DNA of 7,231 nt from Synechococcus sp. CO36386bin_37 (GTDB lineage Bacteria; Cyanobacteriota; Cyanobacteriia; PCC-6307; Cyanobiaceae), in contig WTGE01000463.1 of NCBI GenBank assembly GCA_011525445.1, forward strand, positions 1-7,231. The letters are read 5' to 3'. The notes beneath the pieces are model-generated. The model saw only the letters and a list, made by a program, of their open reading frames with translations, was not told where the DNA came from and did not search any database. The position numbers and the translations under genes were made by a program. Positions 1 through 7,231 of the stretch are shown here, one piece after another (position 1 is the stretch's first letter; each line of letters starts with the position of its first letter).

Positions 1-60
1 GTCCTGATGGACCTGAACACTGCCGTCACCGTCAGCTGGACGGGTGAGAGTTGCGGTCAT
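1..60 (-). CDS. chlL: ChlL, iron protein of dark-operative protochlorophyllide oxidoreductase (N-terminus only)
   Basis: Only the first 20 codons are present; the gene runs off the left edge. The reading frame from the ATG at 58-60 gives MTATLTRPADGDGSVQ..., which matches the N-terminal extension of marine picocyanobacterial ChlL (recalled form MTTTLTRPADGEGSV). The nucleotide-binding P-loop (GKGGIGKS) would lie just outside the window. ChlL is the NifH-like homodimer that uses ATP hydrolysis and a shared [4Fe-4S] cluster to pass electrons to ChlN-ChlB in the cytoplasm. A good ribosome binding site, AAGAAGG, lies about 7 nt before the ATG on the minus strand. It follows chlB in the same direction after 207 nt, completing the expected chlN-chlB-chlL set. 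The call rests on the short N-terminal match together with its position, both of which fit. Confidence 0.88.
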   Translation of the reverse strand, partial: MTATLTRPADGDGSVQVHQD

Positions 61-267
61 GCAGAGACCTTCTTCAAGGGTGTTGTTTTCATTTAACTTC
101 AGCAAGCTTGATCAGTCAGCTTTCAATTCATGATCGATACAACAGGATTGCTCGTGTTGAGATGCTGATGCGATTGGAGGGGAATCGGCCGAGCTGATGC
201 AAAAAATTGAGCACATTAACTCAGCCGATTTTTTCTCGTTGGGTGTATTCACATCCAGGTCTGACAG
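61..267 (-). other. chlB-chlL intergenic spacer with an interrupted inverted repeat
   Basis: This 207-nt spacer has no convincing ORF. On the minus strand (direction of chlB to chlL) it holds an imperfect inverted repeat: AATCGGC at 183-189 pairs with GCCGATT at 224-230, with TGA/TCA (195-197/221-223) continuing the stem after a 5-nt bulge. A competing short hairpin, TGAG/CTCA (208-211/220-223), is followed on the minus strand by A and six T (201-206). On the plus strand the larger stem runs into six T (229-234). These could act as a weak terminator or processing site that separates chlL expression from chlN-chlB. The stems are short or interrupted, so this is only suggestive. The chlL ribosome binding site is at the left end. 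I could not pick a clear promoter for chlL. Confidence 0.4.
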
Positions 268-1833
268 TTAGGCGCTGAAGTGTGCTTTCGCGTCATACAG
301 GGTTTCGCTGTCGATTTGGTTGCGTCCATTGGATTTTGCAAAGGCTTCAGTATTTCGGCGTACTTTTCCACGAACAAAGAAGGGGATCTTCTTTAATTCC
401 GCTTCACCGTCAGCAGTCCAGCTCAATTCGTCTTTGAGCGTGTTCGCAACGGGTTCCGCTTCCACAGCACCTGAACCTCCCGCATGACCGAGGTGGCTCT
501 GGTGACCATCAATGAATTCAAAATCGTGCCGGAACATGCCGATGAGATGTTCCTCGAGGCCCATCATGAGCGGATGCACCCAGCTGTCAAAGATCACGTT
601 GGCTCCTTCCCATCCCATTTGCGGACTGTTCCGTGCGGGCACGTCCTGGACATGCATCGGGGTGCTGATGACTGCGCAGGGGAGACCCAGCCTTTTGGCG
701 CTGTGACGTTCCATTTGGGTGCCTAAAACCAATTCAGGCGCTGCTGCTTCCATGGCGGCTTCAACCGTGAGGTAGTCATCACTGATCAGGGCTTCAAGTC
801 CCAGGGCTCTGGCCGCCGCCCTGACGGGCCTGGCCATTTCTCTGCTGTAGGTGCCCAACCCAACCACTTCAAAGCCGAGTTCCTCTTTGCAGATGCGTGC
901 CGCAGCGAGGGCATGGGTTCCGTCGCCAAAAATGAACACTCTTTTCCCTGTTAGGTAGGTGGAGTCGACGGATTCGGAATACCAGGGCAACCTCGATTGA
1001 CGAATGCCCTCTCGGGGGGAGGGGGGTGTCATGCCGAGGATTTGGTGGACCTCCACCAGGAAGTCTTGTGTGGCTCCGATTCCAATCGGAATTGTGTTGG
1101 TGAAGGGAATACCGAAACTGCGTTCAAGCCAAGCGCAAGAGGATTCAGCGATCTCTGGATAGAGACAGACATTTAGGTCGGCATCAGGAAGTCGACGGAC
1201 ATCCGTCACGGTGGCTCCCAGCGGCGCAACGACCCCAATATCGATGCCGTGCATGCTGAGAAGTCTTTGAATCTCGAGCACATCGTCCCGGCAGCGGAAG
1301 CCAAGCAACGAGGGCCCAAGTAAGTTCACACGCGGACGACGTCCTTCTGTTTTCCATGCTTTCGGGTCGTGGGAGAGCTCCGCTGGAGCTTGATCCTTGA
1401 GCAGACTCCGAACCAATTGATAAAACGTTTCTGCGGCACCCCAGTTTTCTTTTTTGCTGTAGGCCGGTAGCTCCAAATTCACGATTGGCAGGTTGAGTCC
1501 CATGCCAGCTGCTAGGGCACCAGGCTGGTCTTGGATCAATTCAGCTGTGCAGCTTTCGCCAACCAAAAGGGCATCCGGTTGGAAGCGATCCACGGCTTCT
1601 CTGACATGGCGTTTCACCAGTTCGGCAGTGTCACCTCCGAGATCTCTGGCCTGAAATGTGGTGTATGTGACTGGAGGCCTTTGATCGCGACGTTCGATCA
1701 TGGTGAACAGGAGATCTGCATAGGTGTCGCCCTGCGGTGCGTGCAGTACGTAGTGCACTCCTTTCATTGATGCAGCGATGCGCATGGCGCCGACGTGAGG
1801 CGGTCCTTCGTAAGTCCAGAGAGTGAGTTGCAT
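268..1833 (-). CDS. chlB: ChlB, catalytic subunit B of dark-operative protochlorophyllide oxidoreductase
   Basis: ChlB pairs with ChlN to form the NifDK-like catalytic tetramer that reduces the C17=C18 double bond of protochlorophyllide without light, using electrons from ChlL. The 521-residue length is normal for ChlB. The N-terminus [15 protein letters not shown] is the family signature. Asp36 (in PQGDTYAD) is the unusual aspartate ligand of the [4Fe-4S] cluster shared with ChlN. Asp290 (in SESVDSTYL) sits where the family has the catalytic aspartate that donates a proton to substrate (BchB Asp274). The oxidoreductase nitrogenase-type domain covers roughly residues 10-430, and the C-terminal PCP-reductase domain lies near 475-519 ([17 protein letters not shown]). 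The gene starts 5 nt after the chlN stop codon, and no Shine-Dalgarno sequence is visible before its ATG, so translation is probably coupled to chlN. All key residues are present and no frameshift is seen. Confidence 0.98.
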   Translation of the reverse strand: MQLTLWTYEGPPHVGAMRIAASMKGVHYVLHAPQGDTYADLLFTMIERRDQRPPVTYTTFQARDLGGDTAELVKRHVREAVDRFQPDALLVGESCTAELIQDQPGALAAGMGLNLPIVNLELPAYSKKENWGAAETFYQLVRSLLKDQAPAELSHDPKAWKTEGRRPRVNLLGPSLLGFRCRDDVLEIQRLLSMHGIDIGVVAPLGATVTDVRRLPDADLNVCLYPEIAESSCAWLERSFGIPFTNTIPIGIGATQDFLVEVHQILGMTPPSPREGIRQSRLPWYSESVDSTYLTGKRVFIFGDGTHALAAARICKEELGFEVVGLGTYSREMARPVRAAARALGLEALISDDYLTVEAAMEAAAPELVLGTQMERHSAKRLGLPCAVISTPMHVQDVPARNSPQMGWEGANVIFDSWVHPLMMGLEEHLIGMFRHDFEFIDGHQSHLGHAGGSGAVEAEPVANTLKDELSWTADGEAELKKIPFFVRGKVRRNTEAFAKSNGRNQIDSETLYDAKAHFSA

Positions 1834-1838
1834 AGGTT

Positions 1839-3163
<1,325 letters not shown>

Positions 3164-3287
3164 TAGATCACCAACTGCGCAGACCTCTCAAAATTCTTTG
3201 GGATCAGTATTGATTTCGTAGGAGGACCAAGCGCTGCGAATTAACTAGATGTGGACCCATGAGAGCCGATCGTTAAGTTGATTTTTG

Positions 3288-3310
3288 CCGAGAAAAACGC
3301 GTTTTCTTGG
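3288..3310. repeat. 9-bp stem-loop upstream of chlN
   Basis: CCGAGAAAA (3288-3296) pairs with TTTTCTTGG (3302-3310) around the 5-nt loop ACGCG. This gives a 9-bp stem in which eight pairs are Watson-Crick and one is G-T when read as plus-strand RNA. On the plus strand it is followed by TTTGTG, a poor U-tract, and on the minus strand by CAAAAATC. It is therefore not a textbook terminator in either direction. It is the most compact stem-loop in the region before chlN and marks the border between mixed-composition and AT-rich DNA. Confidence 0.5.
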
Positions 3311-3466
3311 TTTGTGGGATGTGCTTTTGGTATTGCAAGCATGGACAAAAAAGTAACCTAAACTTGAATCCGCTTACTTTTAAAATGTTGAATTACAAGC
3401 AATGGGTATGATCGGGATTCTGCTGAAAATCAATTCCTGATCCATCGGTTTTCCGTTGTTGATGCT

Positions 3467-3486
3467 AATGAATTGGCTAATTCATT
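3467..3486. repeat. Perfect 8-bp AT-rich palindrome with 4-nt loop
   Basis: AATGAATT (3467-3474) and AATTCATT (3479-3486) are exact inverse complements separated by GGCT. No T-tract follows on either strand, so a terminator is unlikely. The short loop and symmetry fit a protein-binding palindrome or a small RNA hairpin. In DNA this AT-rich such a repeat may also be chance. Confidence 0.4.
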
Positions 3487-3776
3487 GAAATGCCTGACTG
3501 CTTTTGATCTGGAATCAAGCCCCGACATGTTGTGCCAAGTGAGATAAAGCCAATTCCTTAAAGCAATCCTATAGAGATGAAAATTAGTTATTGAATTTAA
3601 CTTAGGCAATAGCATTAAAATTGAGAGAAGTCTGTCCCTCCAATTAGTTGTTTACAGATACTATTTACGCTTATCTTAGGCAATGTCTCCGATGCCTCTG
3701 GTCAATATGAGTAATAAGATTGTTCCGTAATGTTGAATTATGGTTGTTCAACGGGTCAGGATCGAATGTTCTTCAT

Positions 3777-4181
3777 TCAAAGCCGACGTCTGAAGCGATC
3801 ATCTCCAAATGGGTTGGTTGACTGGGCAGGGCTATTTTCAATCTGAGTGAGGCGCCAAACGTTTCTGCTGATTCGACTGGCACGAATGCCAGCTCGTTCG
3901 ACCTGCTCTGATCCAGGGCGAACACCCAATAAGTGCGTGATCTCGGCTGTGCTCAGTGGAGCACCTGTTTTGATGGCTAGATCCGTGAGTTCAAGTCTTT
4001 GGCGTAGCTCAGTGAGATTCGCAGAACCGCCATCCTCTGCATCACTCCAGATCCAGCGACCAGGGCCCTCATAATTAAGCTTTTGCATCAAGCCCATCCC
4101 AATCATTCCCAGGGCTTGTTCGGCATTCAGCTCAGAACGCAAGGCTGAAGTCTCCGGAGTCTGGGTTGGATTCGCTGGCAT
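3777..4181 (-). CDS. Conserved hypothetical protein with HTH-like segment, divergent from csoS1D
   Basis: I do not recognise a named family. I recall a small hypothetical gene at the same place next to csoS1D in Prochlorococcus, but cannot confirm homology here. The protein has 134 residues. The ATG at 4179-4181 is chosen because GGGAG lies about 6 nt before it; the open frame continues further upstream only by overlapping csoS1D. Residues 20-35 (NAEQALGMIGMGLMQKL) look like an amphipathic helix. Residues about 75-110 (PLSTAEITHLLGVRPGSE, then RISRNVWRL) have the spacing and residue pattern of a helix-turn-helix followed by a basic stretch. The tail RFRRRL is strongly basic. There are no cysteines, signal peptide or membrane segments. 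It reads away from csoS1D across 96 nt. A DNA-binding or regulatory role is an inference only. Confidence 0.82.
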   Translation of the reverse strand: MPANPTQTPETSALRSELNAEQALGMIGMGLMQKLNYEGPGRWIWSDAEDGGSANLTELRQRLELTDLAIKTGAPLSTAEITHLLGVRPGSEQVERAGIRASRISRNVWRLTQIENSPAQSTNPFGDDRFRRRL

Positions 4182-4277
4182 TCTGAACTCCCGTTGTGAG
4201 CGGAAGGTATCGGTTTCTTTGGCTGATGCAAGCCGCAATCGAGATTTTGTTGGCGACCTTCGGGTAATATCCCCGCC
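4182..4277. promoter_or_regulatory. Divergent intergenic region of the hypothetical gene and csoS1D
   Basis: These 96 nt must carry start signals for both divergent genes unless transcription begins elsewhere. On the minus side GGGAG stands before the hypothetical gene. On the plus side TAATAT (4265-4270) resembles a -10 element but lies only 7 nt before the csoS1D ATG, and no Shine-Dalgarno sequence is present (ATATCCCCGCC-ATG). If that box is used, the csoS1D transcript would begin at or next to the start codon. No good -35 hexamer is found at the proper distance. Confidence 0.4.
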
Positions 4278-5063
4278 ATGACGCGTTTCGCAAGCTTCGA
4301 TGCTCGAGAGCGGCGAGTAGGCGGAAGCGCTCTCGTGACTGGAACGGAGGTTCATCCTTCCGCTGGTGGAGCAAGCTGCGTGGTGACCACGGACAGTGAG
4401 TCTCCGCGGTTGTTGCGGCAGAACAGCCATGTGCAGTCCATCGAGCTGCGCACATACGTTTTTCTTGATTCCTTGCAGCCCCAACTCGCTGCTTACATGG
4501 GAACCGTGAGCCAAGGTTTTCTACCAATCCCTGGTGACGCCTGCTTGTGGATGGAAGTCTCACCTGGCATGGCTGTGCATCGCGTTACCGATATCGCTCT
4601 CAAAGCAAGCAATGTCCGCCTTGGTCAGATGGTGGTTGAGCGTGCTTTTGGTTCGATGGCGCTTTATCACCGTGACCAAAGCACGGTGATTCATTCGGGT
4701 GATGTTGTACTTGAAGCGATTGGCAGTTCAGTTGACCGTCGAACCCCTGCTGATGTCAGCTGGACCGAGGTGATCCGGGCGATCACGCCTGACCATGCCG
4801 TTCTGATCAACCGTCTTAATCGAAGGGGGTCGATGATCGAAGCAGGAATGAGTATGTTCATTCTTGAAACGGAACCTGCCGGTTATGTCTTGATTGCGGC
4901 GAATGAAGCTGAAAAGTCTTCTAATATCACACTGGTCGACGTTAAAGCAGTAGGCGCATTTGGACGTTTGACTCTTGCTGGACGTGAGGGGGATGTTGAA
5001 GAAGCAGCTGCAGCGGCAATGCGTGCAATTGAATCAATTAACCGTAATTGTTCTTCAAGTTAA
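4278..5063 (+). CDS. csoS1D: CsoS1D, tandem-BMC trimeric carboxysome shell protein
   Basis: CsoS1D is a minor alpha-carboxysome shell protein with two fused BMC domains. It forms trimers (pseudohexamers) with a large gated central pore thought to pass metabolites such as RuBP. The 261 residues are very close to Prochlorococcus CsoS1D (about 256). After a variable N-terminal extension (residues 1-52), BMC domain 1 spans roughly 53-155 ([20 protein letters not shown], then [18 protein letters not shown]). BMC domain 2 spans about 156-258 ([20 protein letters not shown], then [13 protein letters not shown]). Glu121 and Arg122 in VVERAFGS correspond to the Glu/Arg pair that opens and closes the pore in the solved structure. 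The start is supported by the N-terminal similarity ([14 protein letters not shown]) although no ribosome binding site is visible. It lies apart from, and upstream of, the main cso operon. Confidence 0.97.
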   Translation: MTRFASFDARERRVGGSALVTGTEVHPSAGGASCVVTTDSESPRLLRQNSHVQSIELRTYVFLDSLQPQLAAYMGTVSQGFLPIPGDACLWMEVSPGMAVHRVTDIALKASNVRLGQMVVERAFGSMALYHRDQSTVIHSGDVVLEAIGSSVDRRTPADVSWTEVIRAITPDHAVLINRLNRRGSMIEAGMSMFILETEPAGYVLIAANEAEKSSNITLVDVKAVGAFGRLTLAGREGDVEEAAAAAMRAIESINRNCSSS

Positions 5064-5258
5064 TCGATTCGGTGTGGGCTAAAAACCACTGCGAAGCTGC
5101 TAAGCCCAAATGACACATCTTCTGATTGACCAACAAGTCGCCCCGCCCAGCGTTTCGCCCTCAATCCCTGAACTAGGAAGCTCAGCTTCCATTTCAAAAT
5201 TATCCCTGAGTCCGGTGTGACGCCTTATCAGCTTGCGCGCCTTTAGCTACCAGACGAA
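5064..5258. other. Convergent spacer between csoS1D and the oxygenase gene
   Basis: This 195-nt spacer lies between two genes that end facing each other. It holds two inverted repeats. TGGGCT (5075-5080) and AGCCCA (5103-5108) enclose a 22-nt loop, beginning 12 nt after the csoS1D stop. GGAAGC (5176-5181) and GCTTCC (5185-5190) form a tight 6-bp hairpin with a 3-nt loop. No gene is seen. Neither repeat has a proper T-tract. Confidence 0.5.
5176..5190. terminator. Possible weak transcription terminator hairpin between convergent genes
   Basis: The hairpin GGAAGC-TCA-GCTTCC lies between the 3' ends of csoS1D and the oxygenase gene, where a bidirectional terminator is expected. On the plus strand ATTTCAAAATT follows, which is only a partial U-tract; on the minus strand TAGTTC follows. 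The 3-nt loop is tight. Position favours a terminator, but the tail sequence does not. Confidence 0.3.
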
Positions 5259-6047
5259 TCACTCGCTGACGCTCCGATTCTCCTCTGGGGACAGGGGCGC
5301 CTTTCGCCATTTCGGTGGGCGACGCAATGTGTAGATGATGGCAAAAGTGAGACGAGCTGACAGGGGCGGCAAGGCCTTGTGGAAGATGGTCTGCTCCTCG
5401 CAGAAACCAGTGCCTTTTGGGCCTAGGACCAACTCGACACGATCGCCAAACCGAGAGGCCGCCTCCTCATCCGATTTGTACGGATTGAGTAGTTGGGGAA
5501 AGGACTTTCGGCGTTGGGTCCCTTTGATAACGACGTGGGGGCCTGATCCGGGACCCACGTCTGAGAGGTAAAAGAAGACAACCAACGACTTGAAGTCGGC
5601 GACGTCGAAGTGGAACCTGTTGCCATGTTTATTCCACGACCCGGCCCTTGTTCTCCAAATGTGCGTGGAGTGGAGGATAGGCTCCACTCCGAGGTACAGG
5701 CGCGCTAACGCAACGAGATTCGGGTCATGAGTGACTGCTCGCATCGCCGGGCATGAGACGTGGGGGTTGGAATACGGTGTAGGGGTGGAATCGGAGTAGA
5801 AGGCCTGGAGGGTGTCGACAAGGTCGCTCGGGAGTCTCAGGCCAGGCGTGTAGCCGTCTCGCTCGAGCCGGTCGGCCATTGCCGCGAGGTCTAAGTCGGG
5901 GAAAATCGACTTATCGCAAGTTTCGAGGGGGACGTTCCGCGATCGTGCCTGGATGAATCGGATGGCGACATCCCTGAGAGGCCCCGCCATGATCGTGAAC
6001 CTCACAAGGCGAGCCGCCTTCAAAAATTGGGGATTTTTCATGGTCAT
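5259..6047 (-). CDS. PhyH-like Fe(II)/2-oxoglutarate-dependent dioxygenase family protein
   Basis: From the ATG at 6045-6047 the product has 262 residues. The metal-binding facial triad of non-haem Fe(II) 2-oxoglutarate oxygenases is visible: His146 and Asp148 (NRFHFDVADFKS) and the distal His223 (TIFHKALPP). Arg232 (LSARLTF) is placed to bind the 2-oxoglutarate carboxylate. The core strand FFYLSDVGPGSGPHVVIKGTQ is typical of the phytanoyl-CoA dioxygenase (PhyH) family. The substrate cannot be told from sequence. The start is uncertain: ATG at 6041 (MKNPQFLK) or 6080 is possible, a TTG at 6125 keeps the frame open, and none has a strong ribosome binding site. It is GC-rich (37/60 at 5701-5760 and 41/60 at 5821-5880 by hand count), unlike the AT-rich spacer to its right (16/60 at 6201-6260). 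It converges with csoS1D, has no evident link to carboxysomes or chlorophyll, and looks horizontally acquired. Confidence 0.85.
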   Translation of the reverse strand: MTMKNPQFLKAARLVRFTIMAGPLRDVAIRFIQARSRNVPLETCDKSIFPDLDLAAMADRLERDGYTPGLRLPSDLVDTLQAFYSDSTPTPYSNPHVSCPAMRAVTHDPNLVALARLYLGVEPILHSTHIWRTRAGSWNKHGNRFHFDVADFKSLVVFFYLSDVGPGSGPHVVIKGTQRRKSFPQLLNPYKSDEEAASRFGDRVELVLGPKGTGFCEEQTIFHKALPPLSARLTFAIIYTLRRPPKWRKAPLSPEENRSVSE

Positions 6048-6222
6048 TGCCCATTTTCGCCCGCAGAAGTGGCTTCCCATCCGGCGTAAGGCAAGACAAT
6101 CAAATTCGGAAGTTCTACAAATCAACTATTTCTTTTTAGCAGGTGGACCGCACCCCCAATTTCGAAACCAACTTGAACTAATGCAGGTATTCCGACACGA
6201 CAGGAATTAATGATATTGGTTG

Positions 6223-6261
6223 AAAAATAGTTTCTAATTGGTATTGGCATCTAAAAAACTA
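6223..6261 (-). terminator. Possible terminator downstream of the HAM1 gene
   Basis: On the minus strand, just after the stop codon of the HAM1 gene, TAGTTT (6261-6256) can pair with AAACTA (6233-6228), followed directly by TTTTT (6227-6223). The placement and U-tract fit a Rho-independent terminator. The stem is only 6 bp, AT-rich, and the loop is 22 nt, so stability would be low. A partly overlapping 7-bp inverted repeat, GGAATTA (6203-6209) and TAATTCC (6260-6266), competes with it. Confidence 0.3.
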
Positions 6262-6271
6262 ATTCCTCACT

Positions 6272-6847
6272 TTACAGTCCGAGCTCTCGGCGTAAGCGCG
6301 GTGCCATGGCTCTTGCAGCTTTTCCCCGGCTTCCAAGTCTTTTAAGTTGGTCTTGTGTCATTTCGCCATAACTGCAACGGGTTTCGCGTATCCAGAACAT
6401 TGATTCCAAGCCTCCATCGGGATAAGCAGGAGTGTGCAACAGCTCACCCCAGCAAATGCCTTCGGAACTTTCAACTGAAGTACCATCTGGAGAACACAAA
6501 ACCATGGCACTAATGAATCGTGCGCTTCTGTAGGGATGACCAGTCATTAATTGAATTAATTTCGATATTTTTTCTTGATCGGAATCTGCAAATCGGGCAG
6601 TGAACAAACCTGGTGCATTATCCAGGGCGTCGACCTCAAGACCGGAGTCATCAGCAAGGGCCCAAGTTCCTGTGAGCTGTGAAGCTGCAGTAGCTTTAAG
6701 GAAGGCATTTTCATAATACGTTTGGCCAGTCTCTTCTACATCAAGTTCAGGTGGTTGGAGTACTACTTCAAGCGGAAGTGGACCAAGCATTGAACCGATT
6801 TCAGCAACCTTATGTGGGTTGCCGCTTGCAATGGTCAACTTGATCAC
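6272..6847 (-). CDS. HAM1/RdgB-family (d)NTP pyrophosphatase-like protein, divergent form
   Basis: HAM1/RdgB enzymes hydrolyse non-canonical purine triphosphates (dITP, XTP) to monophosphate and pyrophosphate. The GTG at 6845-6847 gives 191 residues, the usual family length, beginning (M)IKLTIASGNPHKVAEI as expected. The phosphate-binding SGNPHK, the TGQTYYENAFLKA motif and the metal/catalytic ALADDSGLEVDAL motif are intact, as is GLFTAR. Near the C-terminus the canonical GGFGYDP is replaced by GGLESMFW, and SHRG by GSRG, removing residues that read the purine base in E. coli RdgB. No ribosome binding site precedes the GTG (TTTCCTCCGGTTTCCT). The frame is open for 62 more codons, to a GTG at 7033, but that stretch is not family-like. 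The gene is divergent from csoS1; a HAM1 gene beside csoS1 is usual in marine picocyanobacteria. Activity may be changed or lost. Confidence 0.92.
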   Translation of the reverse strand: MIKLTIASGNPHKVAEIGSMLGPLPLEVVLQPPELDVEETGQTYYENAFLKATAASQLTGTWALADDSGLEVDALDNAPGLFTARFADSDQEKISKLIQLMTGHPYRSARFISAMVLCSPDGTSVESSEGICWGELLHTPAYPDGGLESMFWIRETRCSYGEMTQDQLKRLGSRGKAARAMAPRLRRELGL

Positions 6848-7051
6848 AGGAAACCGGAGGAAATATCCATTGTGTGGGATAAAGCTGGAGATATGAACTG
6901 TTTCAAGAATGAAGCTGAGTTGGATTGAACATTCCACTCCGATTGCTCGGAAAACCTGGCTTCGATCAAAAAGATATGGGTTGGGACAGCTCTTGCCTAC
7001 GGCTTGTGTTGGTGTGCTCACGCGAACTCGCACAGGGCTACAGATCAGTCC

Positions 7052-7080
7052 TGGGAAGGGTGATCAGAAATACTTATGAT
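7052..7080 (+). promoter_or_regulatory. Candidate promoter of csoS1 (cso/Rubisco operon)
   Basis: TATGAT at 7075-7080 is a good -10 hexamer, preceded by TACT. At 17 nt upstream, TGGGAA (7052-7057) is a poor -35 match. Initiation would fall near 7087 and give a leader of about 100 nt. This position is plausible for the start of a strongly expressed cso-cbbLS transcript, but the -35 match is weak and other sites are possible. Confidence 0.35.
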
Positions 7081-7133
7081 GTTCACTATGGACATTGATC
7101 TTGCAAAAACGCCAAAGAGCTTGACGAGTAGCC

Positions 7134-7170
7134 GGGTGGCAGAGCAGTCTCAGCGGCGAACATTCCACCC
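7134..7170 (+). repeat. Inverted repeat in the csoS1 leader
   Basis: GGGTGG (7134-7139) and CCACCC (7165-7170) are exact inverse complements around a 25-nt loop, ending 17 nt before the csoS1 ATG. If the candidate promoter upstream is real, this lies in the 5' untranslated region and could form a GC-rich hairpin that affects translation or mRNA stability. It could also be a DNA operator. Confidence 0.4.
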
Positions 7171-7187
7171 CCTTTACTCGGTAGGCA

Positions 7188-7231
7188 ATGGCTAACGAAA
7201 CCATGGGCATCGCTCTCGGCATGATCGAGAC
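7188..7231 (+). CDS. csoS1: CsoS1, major alpha-carboxysome shell hexamer protein (N-terminus only)
   Basis: Only the first 14 codons and two bases are in the window. They read MANETMGIALGMIE, followed by AC (probably Thr), which is the start of the single-BMC-domain hexamer that tiles the carboxysome facets (CsoS1A/CsoS1 in this lineage). The gene runs off the right edge. In related genomes it is followed by cbbL, cbbS, csoS2 and csoSCA. The ribosome binding site is weak: AGG at 7183-7185 is only 2 nt from the ATG. The short match is distinctive, and the neighbourhood with csoS1D and a HAM1 gene supports it. Confidence 0.93.
   Translation, partial: MANETMGIALGMIE

Larger units (their letters stand above)
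6848..7187. other. Divergent intergenic region between the HAM1 gene and csoS1
   Basis: This 340-nt region separates the divergent starts and should contain the promoter of the main cso operon on the plus strand as well as that of the HAM1 gene on the minus strand. The part at 6848-7033 is open in the HAM1 frame, but the predicted peptide has no family resemblance. A plus-strand -10-like box and a leader inverted repeat near csoS1 are listed separately. I saw no tRNA or other RNA gene. Confidence 0.6.

Noticed and set aside
484..726. Plus-strand ORFs inside chlB, chlN and the oxygenase gene
   Set aside because: These are shadow frames opposite strongly conserved genes and show no family resemblance.
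3430..3615. 61-codon minus-strand ORF in the AT-rich region before chlN
   Set aside because: There is no ribosome binding site, no recognisable protein pattern, and it spans an AT-rich palindrome. A frame of this length is common by chance.
4182..4563. Minus-strand frames extending upstream of the hypothetical gene across the csoS1D start
   Set aside because: They overlap csoS1D, whose protein is clearly real. The ATG at 4181 has a good GGGAG site and gives a sensible product without the overlap.
6048..6125. Longer oxygenase reading frame from TTG at 6125 or ATG at 6080
   Set aside because: The added residues (including SEFDCLALRRMGSHFCG) do not look like the family N-terminus and neither start has a ribosome binding site. 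The start remains uncertain, but the shorter form is preferred.
5191..6271. Transposon or integrase-based island around the oxygenase gene
   Set aside because: I looked for terminal inverted repeats, target duplications, a transposase or an integrase and found none; only composition suggests acquisition.
7131..7172. tRNA-like appearance (GGTGGCAGAGCAGTCTC followed by CGAACATTCC)
   Set aside because: No cloverleaf with acceptor, anticodon and T arms can be drawn, and only one 6-bp stem is present. It is treated as a leader inverted repeat.

Overview
The window comes from an alpha-cyanobacterium of the marine Synechococcus/Prochlorococcus group. The evidence is close protein similarity, from memory of the families, of ChlN, ChlB and CsoS1D to marine picocyanobacterial forms, plus the placement of light-independent chlorophyll genes beside the alpha-carboxysome (cso) locus. 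Base composition is intermediate overall, so marine Synechococcus or a higher-GC low-light Prochlorococcus is more likely than a high-light Prochlorococcus. The species cannot be told from the sequence alone.

Layout. Positions 1-3125 (minus strand) hold the dark-operative protochlorophyllide oxidoreductase genes in the order chlN, chlB, chlL. Only the first 20 codons of chlL are in the window. chlN and chlB are 5 nt apart and look translationally coupled, while chlB and chlL are separated by 207 nt. Upstream of chlN is a 651-nt AT-rich non-coding stretch (3126-3776) with several inverted repeats. Next is a small unrecognised gene (minus, 3777-4181), divergent across 96 nt from csoS1D (plus, 4278-5063), the tandem-BMC carboxysome shell protein. 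A GC-rich, PhyH-like Fe(II)/2-oxoglutarate oxygenase gene (minus, 5259-6047) follows, convergent with csoS1D. After an AT-rich spacer comes a HAM1/RdgB-type nucleotide pyrophosphatase gene (minus, 6272-6847). It is divergent from the start of csoS1 (plus, 7188 onward), the first gene of what should be the csoS1-cbbLS-csoS2-csoSCA operon outside the window.

How the genes work together. ChlL would pass electrons to the ChlN-ChlB catalytic tetramer, which reduces protochlorophyllide in darkness. CsoS1D and CsoS1 build the shell of the carboxysome that houses Rubisco. The HAM1-like protein is a regular neighbour of cso genes in this lineage, but its job there is not known from the sequence. The oxygenase is the odd member: its composition, its AT-rich right flank and its lack of link to either pathway suggest an acquired gene at a synteny breakpoint.

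Most unusual points: (1) the oxygenase gene inside the otherwise conserved csoS1D-HAM1-csoS1 neighbourhood; (2) a HAM1 protein that keeps the catalytic-side motifs but has lost the canonical FGYDP and SHR base-recognition motifs; (3) the long structured non-coding region before chlN; (4) a small HTH-like gene divergent from csoS1D. I found no CRISPR array, IS element, tRNA or rRNA.
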